DNA of 55,250 bases from Micrococcales bacterium (GTDB lineage: Bacteria > Actinomycetota > Actinomycetes > Actinomycetales > Microbacteriaceae): assembly GCA_024641015.1 (NCBI GenBank), contig JAHEDU010000002.1:6007-61256 (forward strand), read 5' to 3'. The notes beneath the pieces were generated by a model that worked only from the letters and a program-made list of their open reading frames with translations, did no database searches and was not told the origin of the DNA. Below, piece by piece: positions 10,545 through 20,601 of the stretch (positions within the stretch are counted from its first letter, which is position 1; each line of letters starts with the position of its first letter). The position numbers and the translations under genes are program-made.

Positions 10545-10913
10545 TTATGGGCGAGTCCAGCCATCCGCTTCGAGCACCTGCATCTTTTCCTCGATCAGCG
10601 CCGCGATGAGTTCCTGGGCGAGCGGCTGGTCAACCGGAAAGTGGAGCGAGCCAGGAGTGCGGACGAAGCCTTCCAACTCACGCTCGAGCCCGGTGAATAT
10701 CCGACCGCTGTGCGGAAGGTATGCGAGGTGATTCTTGAACGCAGCGAACCCGGCGATGACCTTCCCATTCACCGCGAAGGCGGGCATGTTGTAGGAAATC
10801 TTCTGTTCTGCATCGGGGATGACCGCGAGGATCCGCCGGCGGACCTCGTTCAGCGTCTCGCGCTTGGGTTCGGGTAGCGCGTTGATGTAGGCGTCGATTT
10901 CTGCTGTGCTCAC
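10545..10913 (-). CDS. DUF1801 / iron-chaperone-like (YdhG-type) protein
   Basis: GTG start VSTAEIDAYINALPEPKRETLNEVRRRILAVIPDAEQKISYNMPAF...AYLPHSG. Confidence 0.85.
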   Translation of the reverse strand: MSTAEIDAYINALPEPKRETLNEVRRRILAVIPDAEQKISYNMPAFAVNGKVIAGFAAFKNHLAYLPHSGRIFTGLERELEGFVRTPGSLHFPVDQPLAQELIAALIEEKMQVLEADGWTRP

Positions 10914-10975
10914 GCGCCCATTCTGCCCCCTCGCGCCTGCACCGCGCAGGCGCAACGCGTTTCTACACTGAAGAC

Positions 10976-11947
10976 ATGACCCAGGGACGCATTTATCGCG
11001 ACGGACACCTGACCGCGCAGTCGATCGAGGTGTCGGACATCGCCGCCCTCAACGATGACAAGCACGTCGTGTATTGGATTGACCTGGTGTCTCCGTCGGC
11101 GGAGGAACTCGCCGAGCTCGGCACGGTGATCGGCATCGACGCGACCCACGTAGACGATGCGTTTCGTGGTCGCCAGCGACCGAAGCTCGACATGTCGGAA
11201 AAGTACCTGTACATCAACGCGTACACGACGAGCTTGGACAAGGCGACTAAGGAGATGGCGACCGAGGAGCTCGCAATCTTCGTCACGCACAACGGCATGA
11301 TCACGGTGCGCGACAACGACAACTTTTCGCTGACGCCAATCCTTCAACACTGGGACGACTCGGCCGCCCCCGGCCGCCACGGTGTCGACTATCTGATTTG
11401 GGGTTTGCTCGACGTGATTGTCGACGGGTACTTCGACGCACTCGAAACGCTCGACGACGAAATCGAAGAACTCGAGGACCGACTCTTCGCCACGACGAAA
11501 CAGGACCTCGCGCTGCAGAAGCTGACGTACGACCTCCGCAAAGCCCTCGTGATTCTTCGCCGGCTCACTCTTCCGATGCGCGAGATCGTCGGCCCGCTCA
11601 TGCGCCAAGAGGTCATCCCGATTTCCGCAGAGATGGCGATTCACTTCCACGACGTCTATGACCACGTCATGCGCGTAGCCGACTGGACCGAATCGTTGCG
11701 CGACCTCATCACGACGTTGCTGGAGACAAACCTCACCATCCAGGGCAACTACATGAACCTCATCATGAAGAAGGTCACATCGTGGGCGGCAATCATCGCG
11801 GTGCCCACAGCAATCACCGGGTTCTACGGTCAGAACATCCCCTACCCCGGCTACATGGAACCGTGGGGGTTCTGGGTGTCGAGTGGGGTGACCGTGCTCG
11901 TCTCGTTCGGGCTGTATCTGTCGTTCAAAGCCCGCGACTGGCTCTAG
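10976..11947 (+). CDS. CorA-family magnesium/divalent cation transporter
   Basis: C-terminal ITGFYGQNIPYPGYMEPWGFW, a GMN-like pore region variant, with two terminal TM segments. Confidence 0.9.
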   Translation: MTQGRIYRDGHLTAQSIEVSDIAALNDDKHVVYWIDLVSPSAEELAELGTVIGIDATHVDDAFRGRQRPKLDMSEKYLYINAYTTSLDKATKEMATEELAIFVTHNGMITVRDNDNFSLTPILQHWDDSAAPGRHGVDYLIWGLLDVIVDGYFDALETLDDEIEELEDRLFATTKQDLALQKLTYDLRKALVILRRLTLPMREIVGPLMRQEVIPISAEMAIHFHDVYDHVMRVADWTESLRDLITTLLETNLTIQGNYMNLIMKKVTSWAAIIAVPTAITGFYGQNIPYPGYMEPWGFWVSSGVTVLVSFGLYLSFKARDWL

Positions 11948-13134
11948 TCCAGTTCGGGGTCACGCTTTGTCACACCGCTGATGGTGGCGGAGTAGACGAG
12001 GAACGCGACAGGGATAAGGAACGCGGCGAACGGGCCGATCAGAGCGCTTGCCCCACCGAGAATCGGACCGACGCCGAGGTTCCCGAAATACACCCAGGTC
12101 CACAGCGTGCTTTGTGAACGATTCGCGGTGGTCGGGTTGTCGGTCGCGGCCGACACCGTCATCGCGATGGGGAGTGAGTTGCCGAGTCCCCACAACAGCG
12201 CGCCAATGTATTCGAACTGACCGAGTTGCGAGAACGAGAACAGCGCGACTCCGACGGCGGCAACCACGGCCGAGAACAGGACGACTCGGGTTCGACCGAT
12301 GCGGTCGACGATACGGCCACCGAGAACTCGCATGACGGCCATGCCGAGCGAAAAGAGCGTGTACGCCAGGGCGGCCTCGGCCTGGGTGCGTCCAGCTGTC
12401 ACGAGCGCGAGCGGGATGAAGATGGCCGCGGCGCCCTCGGCAAGGACGAAGACGAAGGCGATGGTCGAAATGAGCGTGACACGGCGCTTCGCGGCAGGGG
12501 TCAGCTTGGGACGCAGGTCCGTGTGCTCGTCGAGGTCGTGCGTCGGCTTGCCGTGGTGCGCAGGGATTCGAGCAACTCGGTACACCGCGAACGCGCCGAC
12601 CGCGAGAAGCGTGATGCCGACCTGGATTTCCAAGGGAATGTTCGCCACGATCAGCAGGCTGGTGAAGCTCGCGCCGGCGAGCACGCCGATGCTATAGCCG
12701 CCGTGCAACATAGGCAGTCGACTCTTTGTCGATGCGCGGTCCAGTTCAGACCCTTCGACGTTCGAGACGAAGTCGGCCGCGCCGAACGGAAGTCCGTAGA
12801 TGAAGAGTGCGGCTGCCGTCAGCGGGAATGAGCCGATGACCACACCGATGATGGCGAGCGCCATCGCGGTGGGCATGCCGGCAAACGTGATGATCGCGAG
12901 AACGCGTGAGCCTCGCTGCGAGACGATTCGTCCCGATGCGAGAACTCCGATGATGGCGCCAGCGGCGAAGAGCGTCGCCAGAATTCCCATGTCGGTGATC
13001 GAAACGCCAAGACGCTCCTGGACTTCGGGGCCGCGACTCGACCACGACGAGTAAAGGAACCCGCGTCCGAAGAACATCGTGAAAACGGTGACGAACCAGG
13101 TCGTCGCGGAATACTTCTTCAGAGCGGTGGGCAC
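11944..13134 (-). CDS. MFS transporter
   Basis: 396 aa polytopic protein with MFS-like loop motifs (GGRIVDRIGRTRVVLFS). Confidence 0.88.
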   Translation of the reverse strand: MPTALKKYSATTWFVTVFTMFFGRGFLYSSWSSRGPEVQERLGVSITDMGILATLFAAGAIIGVLASGRIVSQRGSRVLAIITFAGMPTAMALAIIGVVIGSFPLTAAALFIYGLPFGAADFVSNVEGSELDRASTKSRLPMLHGGYSIGVLAGASFTSLLIVANIPLEIQVGITLLAVGAFAVYRVARIPAHHGKPTHDLDEHTDLRPKLTPAAKRRVTLISTIAFVFVLAEGAAAIFIPLALVTAGRTQAEAALAYTLFSLGMAVMRVLGGRIVDRIGRTRVVLFSAVVAAVGVALFSFSQLGQFEYIGALLWGLGNSLPIAMTVSAATDNPTTANRSQSTLWTWVYFGNLGVGPILGGASALIGPFAAFLIPVAFLVYSATISGVTKRDPELD

Positions 13135-13169
13135 TCGCTCAGCCTAGCAACGGGCCGAATCGCAACGAT

Positions 13170-13382
13170 TCAGAGTCCCCGTTCCTGGCGGAACACGGCG
13201 ACCAACGCGTTCGCGTGGCCGTGGCCAATACCGTGATTCGACTTCAACCACTCGACCTGTTCCATGTGCTTCAACTCACGGGCGTTCGCATCGAGCAAAC
13301 CCATCCAGTGATCAATCGGCTGCCCGTACTTTTTTTCGATCGACGGGAAGTACGACTTGGGTCCCTGAACCTTCTCAGTCAT
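13170..13382 (-). CDS. DUF4287 domain-containing protein
   Basis: KSYFPSIEKKYGQPIDHWMGLL...WLKSNHGIGHGHANALVAVFR. Confidence 0.85.
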   Translation of the reverse strand: MTEKVQGPKSYFPSIEKKYGQPIDHWMGLLDANARELKHMEQVEWLKSNHGIGHGHANALVAVFRQERGL

Positions 13383-13384
13383 CG

Positions 13385-13837
13385 TTACGCCCAGGCTCCG
13401 AGGATCGCACCCGCCACGGTGACGGCGAGGACGTCCTGGCCAACTTCAATCAGCCACACCTTGAGAGCGTTAGCGCCCTTGTGGTCTGCCTGTCCGAAGA
13501 GTCGGTGTGACAGCGATGCGAAGGCACCGAACCCGACCGAGAGGACGAAGCCGAACAGCGCGCCCGTTCCGGCGTCGAACCCGTCAGCAGCGAGTCGCGC
13601 GAACGCGATGACAACGGCCAGTGTGATGACCTGCATCAACGCGGCGATGTACGTTCCGCCAAAGAGCAGTGCAGTTTCCGCACCTGACATCTCGACACGC
13701 TCGGCCGGCCACTTGCGACCAAGCGCCTTCATCCACACGGGGTAAAAGGTCTTGGGGCCGAACCAGATTGCTCCGATGACGAACGAGGACAGCGACGCGA
13801 CGAAAACCGCGAGCCAGTTGATGTGAAGAATCTCCAT
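13385..13837 (-). CDS. DUF1761 domain-containing membrane protein
   Basis: INWLAVFVASLSSFVIGAIWFGPKTFYPVWMKALG is a typical DUF1761 N-terminus. Confidence 0.85.
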   Translation of the reverse strand: MEILHINWLAVFVASLSSFVIGAIWFGPKTFYPVWMKALGRKWPAERVEMSGAETALLFGGTYIAALMQVITLAVVIAFARLAADGFDAGTGALFGFVLSVGFGAFASLSHRLFGQADHKGANALKVWLIEVGQDVLAVTVAGAILGAWA

Positions 13838-13846
13838 GCAGTCAGC

Positions 13847-14614
13847 CTATTTCTTGGGGAGGAACATTGACCCAGCCACCCTGATTGCCATGGTGAGCGG
13901 GACGATGCGCGAGATGCGCGCGAGGACGCGGTTGCGCGTTCCGACGATGATCGACGGTGCTGGGTATTCCGAATCGAGTCCCGCGAGAATCACGTCAATA
14001 ACTTCGGAAACCGAGGCGAGCGCGGTGGACGGTGTGGCACCTGCGACGTCGAAGAACTCGGTTGCGGTGGCGCCGGGTGAGACGGCGAATACCTTGACTC
14101 CGGCGGGAACTTCGCCCCAGACGGCCTCGGTGAAGGAACGAACGAATGACTTCGTGGCTGCGTAGACCGCCATGCCAGGCACTGGCTGGTACGACGCCGT
14201 GCTGGCTATGTTGACGACAGCGCCCGACTTGCGCGCAACCATCGCCGGCAGGAACGCAATCGTGAGGTCGACAAGCGTGCCGATGTTCAGCTGAATCTCA
14301 TCGGCAACGGACGCGCGGTCCTCGTCAACAACACGCGCATTGGTTCCGAACCCGGCATTGTTCACGAGGATGTCCACCGAGTGGCCATCGGCGAGCACCT
14401 GCTTTTCGAGTTCGGCCGACGAGCCCGGCTTCGACAAGTCCATCGCGTAGACGGTGACCTTCACCTTGTGAGACGTAACCACATCCTTGGCGAGGGCGGT
14501 GAGGCGATCCTTGCGGCGCGCAACGAGGATCAGTTCGTGCCCGCGCGCGGCGAGCGCAATCGCGAGTTCCTTGCCAATTCCCGAACTCGCTCCGGTGATG
14601 AGTGCGGTGGACAT
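13847..14614 (-). CDS. SDR family NAD(P)-dependent oxidoreductase
   Basis: TALITGASSGIGKELAIALA; VNNAGFG; YAATKSFVRSF. Confidence 0.93.
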   Translation of the reverse strand: MSTALITGASSGIGKELAIALAARGHELILVARRKDRLTALAKDVVTSHKVKVTVYAMDLSKPGSSAELEKQVLADGHSVDILVNNAGFGTNARVVDEDRASVADEIQLNIGTLVDLTIAFLPAMVARKSGAVVNIASTASYQPVPGMAVYAATKSFVRSFTEAVWGEVPAGVKVFAVSPGATATEFFDVAGATPSTALASVSEVIDVILAGLDSEYPAPSIIVGTRNRVLARISRIVPLTMAIRVAGSMFLPKK

Positions 14615-14623
14615 GGTGCCTTC

Positions 14624-15700
14624 CTAAACGTTGAAGCGGAACTCGACGACGTCGCCGTCTTGCATAACGTAATCCTTGCCCTCGATGCGGGCCTTGCCCT
14701 TCGCACGCGCTTCCGCGATCGACCCGCACTCGACGAGGTCAGCGAACGAAACGATTTCCGCCTTGATGAATCCCTTTTCGAAGTCGGTGTGAATCACGCC
14801 GGCGGCCTGCGGAGCCTTCCAGCCCTTGCCGATCGTCCACGCGCGTGCTTCCTTCGGTCCGGCCGTCAGATATGTCTGCAGGCCCAGGGTGTCGAAACCG
14901 ATGCGCGCGAGCTGGTCCAGCCCACTCTCGGTCTGGCCGGTGGACTCGAGAAGTTCCATCGCGTCGGCGGGGTCGAGGTCGATGAGCTCGCTCTCAACCT
15001 TCGCGTCGAGGAAGACGGCCTTGGCCGGCGCGACGAGTTCGGCGAGCGCAGCCTTCTTTGCCGAGTCAGTCAGGATTGATTCGTCGACGTTGAAGATGAA
15101 CAAGACGGGCTTCGAGGTGAGAAGTCCGAGTTCCTTGATCGGGCTGGGGTCAAACTTTGGCGCGAGAGACAGCGGCGTTCCGCCGTTCAAGATGTTCTGC
15201 GCCTCGATCGCGGTCGACAGAACTTCGGGCTCCATCTTCTTCCCCTTGACTTCCTTCTCGAAGCGCGGAATCGCCTTCTCGAGGGTCTGCAGATCGGCGA
15301 GGATCAGTTCGGTGTTGATCGTTTCGAGGTCGTCCTTGGGGTCGACCTTTCCGGCAACGTGGACGACATCTCCGTCGACGAATCCACGAACCACCTGGGC
15401 GATTGCGTCCGCTTCACGAATGTTGGCGAGGAACTGGTTCCCCAGTCCTTCACCTTCGGATGCCCCCTTGACGATTCCGGCGATGTCGACGAACGAGACG
15501 GGCGCGGGCAGGAGGCGTTCGCTGCCGAAGATGTCGGCGAGCTGCTGAAGGCGGGGGTCGGGCAGGTTCACGACACCGACGTTGGGTTCGATCGTCGCGA
15601 AAGGGTAGTTCGCCGCGAGAACGTTGTTTCGAGTGAGAGCGTTGAAGAGGGTCGACTTGCCTACGTTAGGGAGTCCGACAATTCCGATAGTGAGTGCCAC
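14624..15700 (-). CDS. ychF: Redox-regulated ATPase YchF (Obg-family GTPase)
   Basis: MALTIGIVGLPNVGKSTLFNALT; C-terminal TGS-like domain ending QDGDVVEFRFNV. Confidence 0.98.
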   Translation of the reverse strand: MALTIGIVGLPNVGKSTLFNALTRNNVLAANYPFATIEPNVGVVNLPDPRLQQLADIFGSERLLPAPVSFVDIAGIVKGASEGEGLGNQFLANIREADAIAQVVRGFVDGDVVHVAGKVDPKDDLETINTELILADLQTLEKAIPRFEKEVKGKKMEPEVLSTAIEAQNILNGGTPLSLAPKFDPSPIKELGLLTSKPVLFIFNVDESILTDSAKKAALAELVAPAKAVFLDAKVESELIDLDPADAMELLESTGQTESGLDQLARIGFDTLGLQTYLTAGPKEARAWTIGKGWKAPQAAGVIHTDFEKGFIKAEIVSFADLVECGSIAEARAKGKARIEGKDYVMQDGDVVEFRFNV

Positions 15701-15709
15701 TGGTCAAGT

Positions 15710-16612
15710 CTAGGCGAGCCGCTGCTCGGCGACCGCGGACCGTCGTTCGGTCAGCGAAACGCCGAGGAGCACAAGCGCTCCACCGACGAGGTGCCAGACG
15801 GTGACGGACCCACCAAGCAGGACCACGAAGACTGCGGTGAAAACGGGGATGAGGTTGAGGAAGGCGCCCGTGCGGGTCGGTCCGATCCATTCGGAGGAAA
15901 TGTTCCAGAGGAAGTATGCGCCGGCCGACGGGATCAGTCCGATCCACAGGACACCCCACCACTCGACGCCTTCGACGGTCGTCCATGATCCGGGGTTGAG
16001 CACGATTTCGTCGAGCAACATCAGCGGAATCATGATGAGGGAGGCGAGCCCGGCCTGAATGGCGGTCGAGGTGATTGGCGGGGTCTCGACGCGCGGGGCA
16101 ATCATCGAATAGATGGTCCACAAAATGGTGGCGACGAGGATGAGCCCGTCACCCGCACCGAGATGGATCCCATCGAGCGGCTGTCCGCCAATCACGACGA
16201 TGACGGCACCGACGAACGAGACGACAATCCCGATGACGGCCAGGCGGGTCAGACGGTCTTTGAGGACGAACTGGGCGGCAATGGCGATTGTCGCGGGGTT
16301 GAGGGCAACGAGGACAGCAGCCGTGACGGGCGATGTCGATTGCAACGCCGAATAGAGAAGCAGTGTGTAGCCGACGTATCCGAGAAGAGACTGAACCAGT
16401 TGGAGGGGAATCTCGCGACGGACAGTCCCCCAGTCGCGCTTTTCGAGCAACAGTGCGAGCGGAACCAGTGCGACGAGCGAGATCATCCACCGCGCGCCGG
16501 TCAGTTGGATCGCGCCGACGTCAGCGATGACCGCTTGCGAGAAGACGAAGTTTGTGGCCCACATGGCCATCGCCACGATTGCGGGGATGGTGCGCTTGAA
16601 GTCGGACACCAA
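15710..16612 (-). CDS. EamA/DMT family transporter
   Basis: Ten-TM-like protein with two EamA-type repeats. Confidence 0.88.
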   Translation of the reverse strand: MVSDFKRTIPAIVAMAMWATNFVFSQAVIADVGAIQLTGARWMISLVALVPLALLLEKRDWGTVRREIPLQLVQSLLGYVGYTLLLYSALQSTSPVTAAVLVALNPATIAIAAQFVLKDRLTRLAVIGIVVSFVGAVIVVIGGQPLDGIHLGAGDGLILVATILWTIYSMIAPRVETPPITSTAIQAGLASLIMIPLMLLDEIVLNPGSWTTVEGVEWWGVLWIGLIPSAGAYFLWNISSEWIGPTRTGAFLNLIPVFTAVFVVLLGGSVTVWHLVGGALVLLGVSLTERRSAVAEQRLA

Positions 16613-16650
16613 TCCAGCATAGCCACGGCACTCTGGCGCAACGGCAGAAT

Positions 16651-16668
16651 GTCAGTACAATATGACAA
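16651..16668. promoter_or_regulatory. Candidate operator (TGTCA-N8-TGACA) upstream of gntR
   Basis: Inverted repeat TGTCAgtacaataTGACA 26 bp before the gntR ATG; core resembles sequences at 20476 and 28816. Confidence 0.45.
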
Positions 16669-16694
16669 CCAGGTGATTGTGAAAGGAGCCACTC

Positions 16695-17447
16695 ATGTCG
16701 GACGACATCATGGCCGGCCTTTTCGCCAGCCTTGACCGAAACGGTCCCATCCCCCTCTACTTTCAGGTCGAACAGCGCATCGAAGAAGCGATCATGGACG
16801 GCCGCCTTCCAGCTGGTGCACGTCTCGAAAACGAGGTGTCGCTCGGTGAACGCCTCAACCTTTCACGACCCACGATTCGACGCGCTATTCAGGACCTCGT
16901 TGACAAGGGCCTTCTCGTTCGCCGTCGCGGAATCGGAACCCAGGTTGTCCACGGTCGCGTGACGCGCGGTGTTGAACTCACGTCGCTGTTCGACGACCTC
17001 GCGACCACCGGTCAAAAGCCCAGCACCCAGTTGCTGTACCACTCGATTGACACTGCCAGCGAGGTGGTCGCCGAACGACTCGGTGTCGCCGTTGGGTCCA
17101 AGGTGCTGCACATTCGCCGACTCCGCATCGCGGATGGCGTTCCGGTCGCCGTACTTGAAAACTGGCTGCCCGAACAGTTCTCGGACATCACCGAAGCCGA
17201 CCTCATGTCGATGGGTCTCTATGAACTTCTGCGCTCGCGCGGTGTCGCAATCCGCGTCGCCAAGCAAAAGATTGGTGCGCGTCCCAGCTCGACCGCCGAT
17301 TCGGCGCTTCTCGACATCGACCGCGGTTCCGCCCTGCTCACCATGGAACGCGCCGCGTTCGACAACTCCGGTCACGGTGTCGAATACGGTTCGCACTTCT
17401 ATCGCCCCGACCTGTACTCGTTCGAAGTCACTCTCGTCGAAAAGTAA
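16695..17447 (+). CDS. GntR family (HutC/UTRA-type) transcriptional regulator, probable inositol regulator
   Basis: wHTH PLYFQVEQRIEEAIMDGRLPAGARLENEVSLGERLNLSRPTIRRAIQDLVDKGLLVRRRGIGT plus UTRA-like C-terminal domain; flanks the inositol genes. Confidence 0.9.
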   Translation: MSDDIMAGLFASLDRNGPIPLYFQVEQRIEEAIMDGRLPAGARLENEVSLGERLNLSRPTIRRAIQDLVDKGLLVRRRGIGTQVVHGRVTRGVELTSLFDDLATTGQKPSTQLLYHSIDTASEVVAERLGVAVGSKVLHIRRLRIADGVPVAVLENWLPEQFSDITEADLMSMGLYELLRSRGVAIRVAKQKIGARPSSTADSALLDIDRGSALLTMERAAFDNSGHGVEYGSHFYRPDLYSFEVTLVEK

Positions 17448-17471
17448 AGCGGCGAGGTTTCCCCCGCCGCT
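17448..17471. terminator. Hairpin between convergent gntR and ABC ATPase genes
   Basis: AGCGGCG-N10-CGCCGCT. Confidence 0.6.
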
Positions 17472-17491
17472 CCACTGATCGTTCGATCGGT

Positions 17492-18301
17492 TTAGTCGTT
17501 TCGAATGATGTTGATCTCGTGGGTCAGTGTGTCCAGTTCGGATCCACCGGCCATTGCCTGAATGAGCTCGTCGAGGACGACCGTCTCACGCTCGAACGAC
17601 GCGATCATGCGACCGCGGTTGAGCAGGAAGAAGTGGTCACCGACGAGGTTCGCGTGGTGCGGGTTGTGGGTGATGAAGATGACCGCAACACCGCGCTCAC
17701 GTGCGGCGAGGATGTACTTCAACACGATTCCCGACTGGCGAACACCCAGTGCCGACGTGGGCTCATCGAGGATGAGAACGTTGGCGCCGAAGTAGACGGC
17801 ACGAGCGATGGCGACGGCCTGGCGCTCACCACCCGAGAGGGTGCCGATCGCCTGGTTGGTGTCGCGAAGGTCGATGCCCATTTCGAGCAGCTGTTCCTTG
17901 GCGACCTTCTTCGCCTTGGCGATGTCGAGGATTCCGAGGGGCTTCCACCACTTCTTCGGTTCGTTACCGAGGAAGAAGTTGCGCCACACGGACATCAACG
18001 GAACGGTAGCGAGGTCCTGGAAAACGGTAGCGATTCCCTTGGCCATCGCGTCACGAGGCGAGTTGAAGTCGGCGGGCGCGCCGGCGACGTTGAACTCTCC
18101 CTCGCTCTGCTTGTGAACACCCGAGAGAATCTTGATGAGGGTGGACTTTCCGGCACCGTTGTCACCGAGAACACAGGTGACCTGGCCAGGGTAGACCGCG
18201 AGGTCCACGTCGCGCAGTGCGACGACGTTTCCGAACGACTTTCCGACACCCTTCAGCTCAAGAGCCGGGGTGAGCTTTTCGGTCGACGACTTGGCGCTCA
18301 T
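17492..18301 (-). CDS. Sugar ABC transporter ATP-binding protein (probable inositol uptake)
   Basis: [17 protein letters not shown] Walker [16 protein letters not shown] signature, [12 protein letters not shown] Walker B. Confidence 0.94.
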   Translation of the reverse strand: MSAKSSTEKLTPALELKGVGKSFGNVVALRDVDLAVYPGQVTCVLGDNGAGKSTLIKILSGVHKQSEGEFNVAGAPADFNSPRDAMAKGIATVFQDLATVPLMSVWRNFFLGNEPKKWWKPLGILDIAKAKKVAKEQLLEMGIDLRDTNQAIGTLSGGERQAVAIARAVYFGANVLILDEPTSALGVRQSGIVLKYILAARERGVAVIFITHNPHHANLVGDHFFLLNRGRMIASFERETVVLDELIQAMAGGSELDTLTHEINIIRND

Positions 18302-19338
18302 TTGCGTGCTCCCTTCGCGCGCTTCGACAGCCAAGTGTTAACCAGAACGGCCGAGAAGAGGATGACACCGAGGAACGTGGACACCCAGTCCTGGTCCCAC
18401 AGTGCGTAAGGAATACCGATTGCGGCGAAGCCCATGATGGCGGCACCAATCGATGCACCAATCGCGGAACCTGCACCACCGGTGAGGAGCGTTCCACCCA
18501 CCGCGGCGGCGATGATGTAGTAGAACTCCTGGCCAACACCCTGACCGGCCTGCATTCCGCGAAGCTCGAGCAAGGTCATGACACCGACGAGCGCAGCGGC
18601 CATCGAGGTGACGACGAACAGCGTGATCTTGGTGCGGGCGACAGGAACACCGGCGTTACGAGCGGCGTTGGCGTCTCCACCCGAGGCGAAGATCCAGTTG
18701 CCGAAAGTCGTGCGCGTGAGCAGCCACGTGGCAAAGATGGTGAAACCGATCCACCACACAACCGAAATCTGGAACGATGCTCCGGCGATCTCGATCTTCG
18801 TGGCGAACCACGAGCGAGCGGACTCGAAGTCACTTGCGACATCGACACCGTCAACACGGACGGTTCCGGTCAGCATCTTGGTGACGGCGAGGTTGACGCC
18901 CTTGAGGACGAAGAAGGTCGCGAGAGTGACGATGAACGACGGAAGCCCGGTGCGAATGACGAGGAAGCCGTTCGCGAGACCGACGAGTCCGGCGAAGACG
19001 AGCGTGATGATCATCGACGGCCACACACCCAAGCCGACCTCACTGATGAGGTTTCCGGCGAGAAGACCAGCGGTACCGACCATGACACCCGACGAGAGGT
19101 CAAACTCTCCCGCGATCATGAGGAGTGCGACGAAGATTGCAACGATTCCGATGGGAGCCGCGAAGTGCGTCCAGCCGGCGGCGCCTTGAAGCCCCGCGAA
19201 TTGGCCGGTGGTGTCCGCGACTGCGAACATGGTGAAGATGACAAGCGCACCGAGGAGCGCACCGAGTTCCGGGCGTCGAAGAGCTTTGGTGACGAATGAG
19301 ACCCGCTGAATGCGTTCGTCTGATTTGGCTGTAGTCAT
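18298..19338 (-). CDS. Sugar ABC transporter permease (RbsC-like)
   Basis: [46 protein letters not shown] motifs of BPD_transp_2 family. Confidence 0.93.
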   Translation of the reverse strand: MTTAKSDERIQRVSFVTKALRRPELGALLGALVIFTMFAVADTTGQFAGLQGAAGWTHFAAPIGIVAIFVALLMIAGEFDLSSGVMVGTAGLLAGNLISEVGLGVWPSMIITLVFAGLVGLANGFLVIRTGLPSFIVTLATFFVLKGVNLAVTKMLTGTVRVDGVDVASDFESARSWFATKIEIAGASFQISVVWWIGFTIFATWLLTRTTFGNWIFASGGDANAARNAGVPVARTKITLFVVTSMAAALVGVMTLLELRGMQAGQGVGQEFYYIIAAAVGGTLLTGGAGSAIGASIGAAIMGFAAIGIPYALWDQDWVSTFLGVILFSAVLVNTWLSKRAKGARK

Positions 19339-19385
19339 GTGTTCACCGCCTTTCTATGTGGAAGAAATTCTGAAGATTGTGTGAG

Positions 19386-19422
19386 ATGGCGGCTGGCACA
19401 TCAGGGATGTACCAGCCGCCAT
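19386..19422 (-). terminator. Strong intercistronic hairpin between SBP and permease genes
   Basis: Perfect 11-bp stem ATGGCGGCTGG...CCAGCCGCCAT. Confidence 0.65.
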
Positions 19423-19434
19423 TAGTGCTAGAAA

Positions 19435-20406
19435 CTAGCGCGTACCTGCTGCGACCAGTTCCATGACCTTGTCAACGTTGTCCTTGGTAACGAAACCAGG
19501 GCCGGTGTAGACGGGGAGGCCACCACCGAGCTCGTGAGCGTTGGTGAGGTTCAAGTACAGGAGGACGACGGACATGTAGCCCTGTGCGTACTGCTGCTGG
19601 TCAACGGCGAAGGCGAGCTTGCCGTCCTTGATTGCGGTGAGTGCGTCAGCCGACATGTCGACGGTACCGATGATCGCGTTGCGACCGGTAGCCTCCGACG
19701 CGGGCAGAGCCGCACCAGTTGCGATGTCAGCGTTCAGCGCGAAGATGCCGTCGATGGCCGAGTCGGCCTCGAGAGCAGCCTGGAGCTTGGCAGCCGAACC
19801 AGCGAGGTCAGCGAGTCCACCGTCGAGGTTGAAGTTAACAACTTCACCCGAGAAGGTTTCTGCGAGACCCTTACAACGGTCGGTCAGACCCGAGTTAGCT
19901 GCTTCCTGAATGGGGCAGAGAACCTTGGTAGCGCCGAGGTCGTTGAAGTGAAGACCGGCCTGCTGTCCAGCGACGATTTCGTCCTGTCCAACGTGCGTGA
20001 ATGCGCCGAGCTCCTTGAAGACCGACGAACCGGAGTTCATCGTGACGGTGGGGATGCCAGCGTCGTGAGCGGCGAGCATTGCGTCCTTGATTGCAGCTGC
20101 GTCAGGAGCCGAAGCGGCGATACCCGAGCAACCACCCGAGATGCCGGCTTCGATCGTTGCAGCCTGCTTTGCCGAGTCGTTCGACGATCCCTGGTAGTCC
20201 AGCGTGACACCGAGGTCAGCAGCTGCTGCTTCGGCACCCTTCTGAGCAACCGACCAGAAGGTTCCGCCGTCACCGTGGGTGTAAACGCAGATCTTGAGGT
20301 CCGAGTTTGCGTTGGTGTCGGTGTCACCGTCACCAGCGTTGGCCGAACATCCGGCCAGTGAGAGCGACGCGACGGCCGCAATCACAGCGAGTTTCTTCCA
20401 AGACAT
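19435..20406 (-). CDS. Sugar ABC transporter substrate-binding protein (periplasmic-binding family 4, lipoprotein)
   Basis: MSWKKLAVIAAVASLSLAGCSANAGDGD lipobox; VYTHGDGGTFWSVAQKGAEAAAADLGV. Confidence 0.93.
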   Translation of the reverse strand: MSWKKLAVIAAVASLSLAGCSANAGDGDTDTNANSDLKICVYTHGDGGTFWSVAQKGAEAAAADLGVTLDYQGSSNDSAKQAATIEAGISGGCSGIAASAPDAAAIKDAMLAAHDAGIPTVTMNSGSSVFKELGAFTHVGQDEIVAGQQAGLHFNDLGATKVLCPIQEAANSGLTDRCKGLAETFSGEVVNFNLDGGLADLAGSAAKLQAALEADSAIDGIFALNADIATGAALPASEATGRNAIIGTVDMSADALTAIKDGKLAFAVDQQQYAQGYMSVVLLYLNLTNAHELGGGLPVYTGPGFVTKDNVDKVMELVAAGTR

Positions 20407-20475
20407 AAATGCCTCTCCTTTGAGTTTGTTTATTGCCTTCTTGCAACTAGGGCATTGCAAGACCTAATAGTTATA

Positions 20476-20484
20476 TTGTCATAT
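20476..20484. promoter_or_regulatory. Candidate regulator-binding motif in SBP/iolE divergent intergenic region
   Basis: TTGTCATAT within ttATATtgtcATATcaa; same core as at 16660 (reverse complement). Confidence 0.4.
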
Positions 20485-20601
20485 CAAAGTCGGGTTGTAG
20501 AGTGTTTTCGGGCACTGTTACCGAACTGATACATTTCCCCGAAATCGTCTCGGTTCGGCACCCGAATAGCCACACACCACAAACCGAAAGGACGCGGAAA
20601 C

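Noticed and set aside
19534-20361. 275-aa plus-strand ORF opposite sugar SBP
   Set aside because: Antisense translation of the SBP gene with biased composition.
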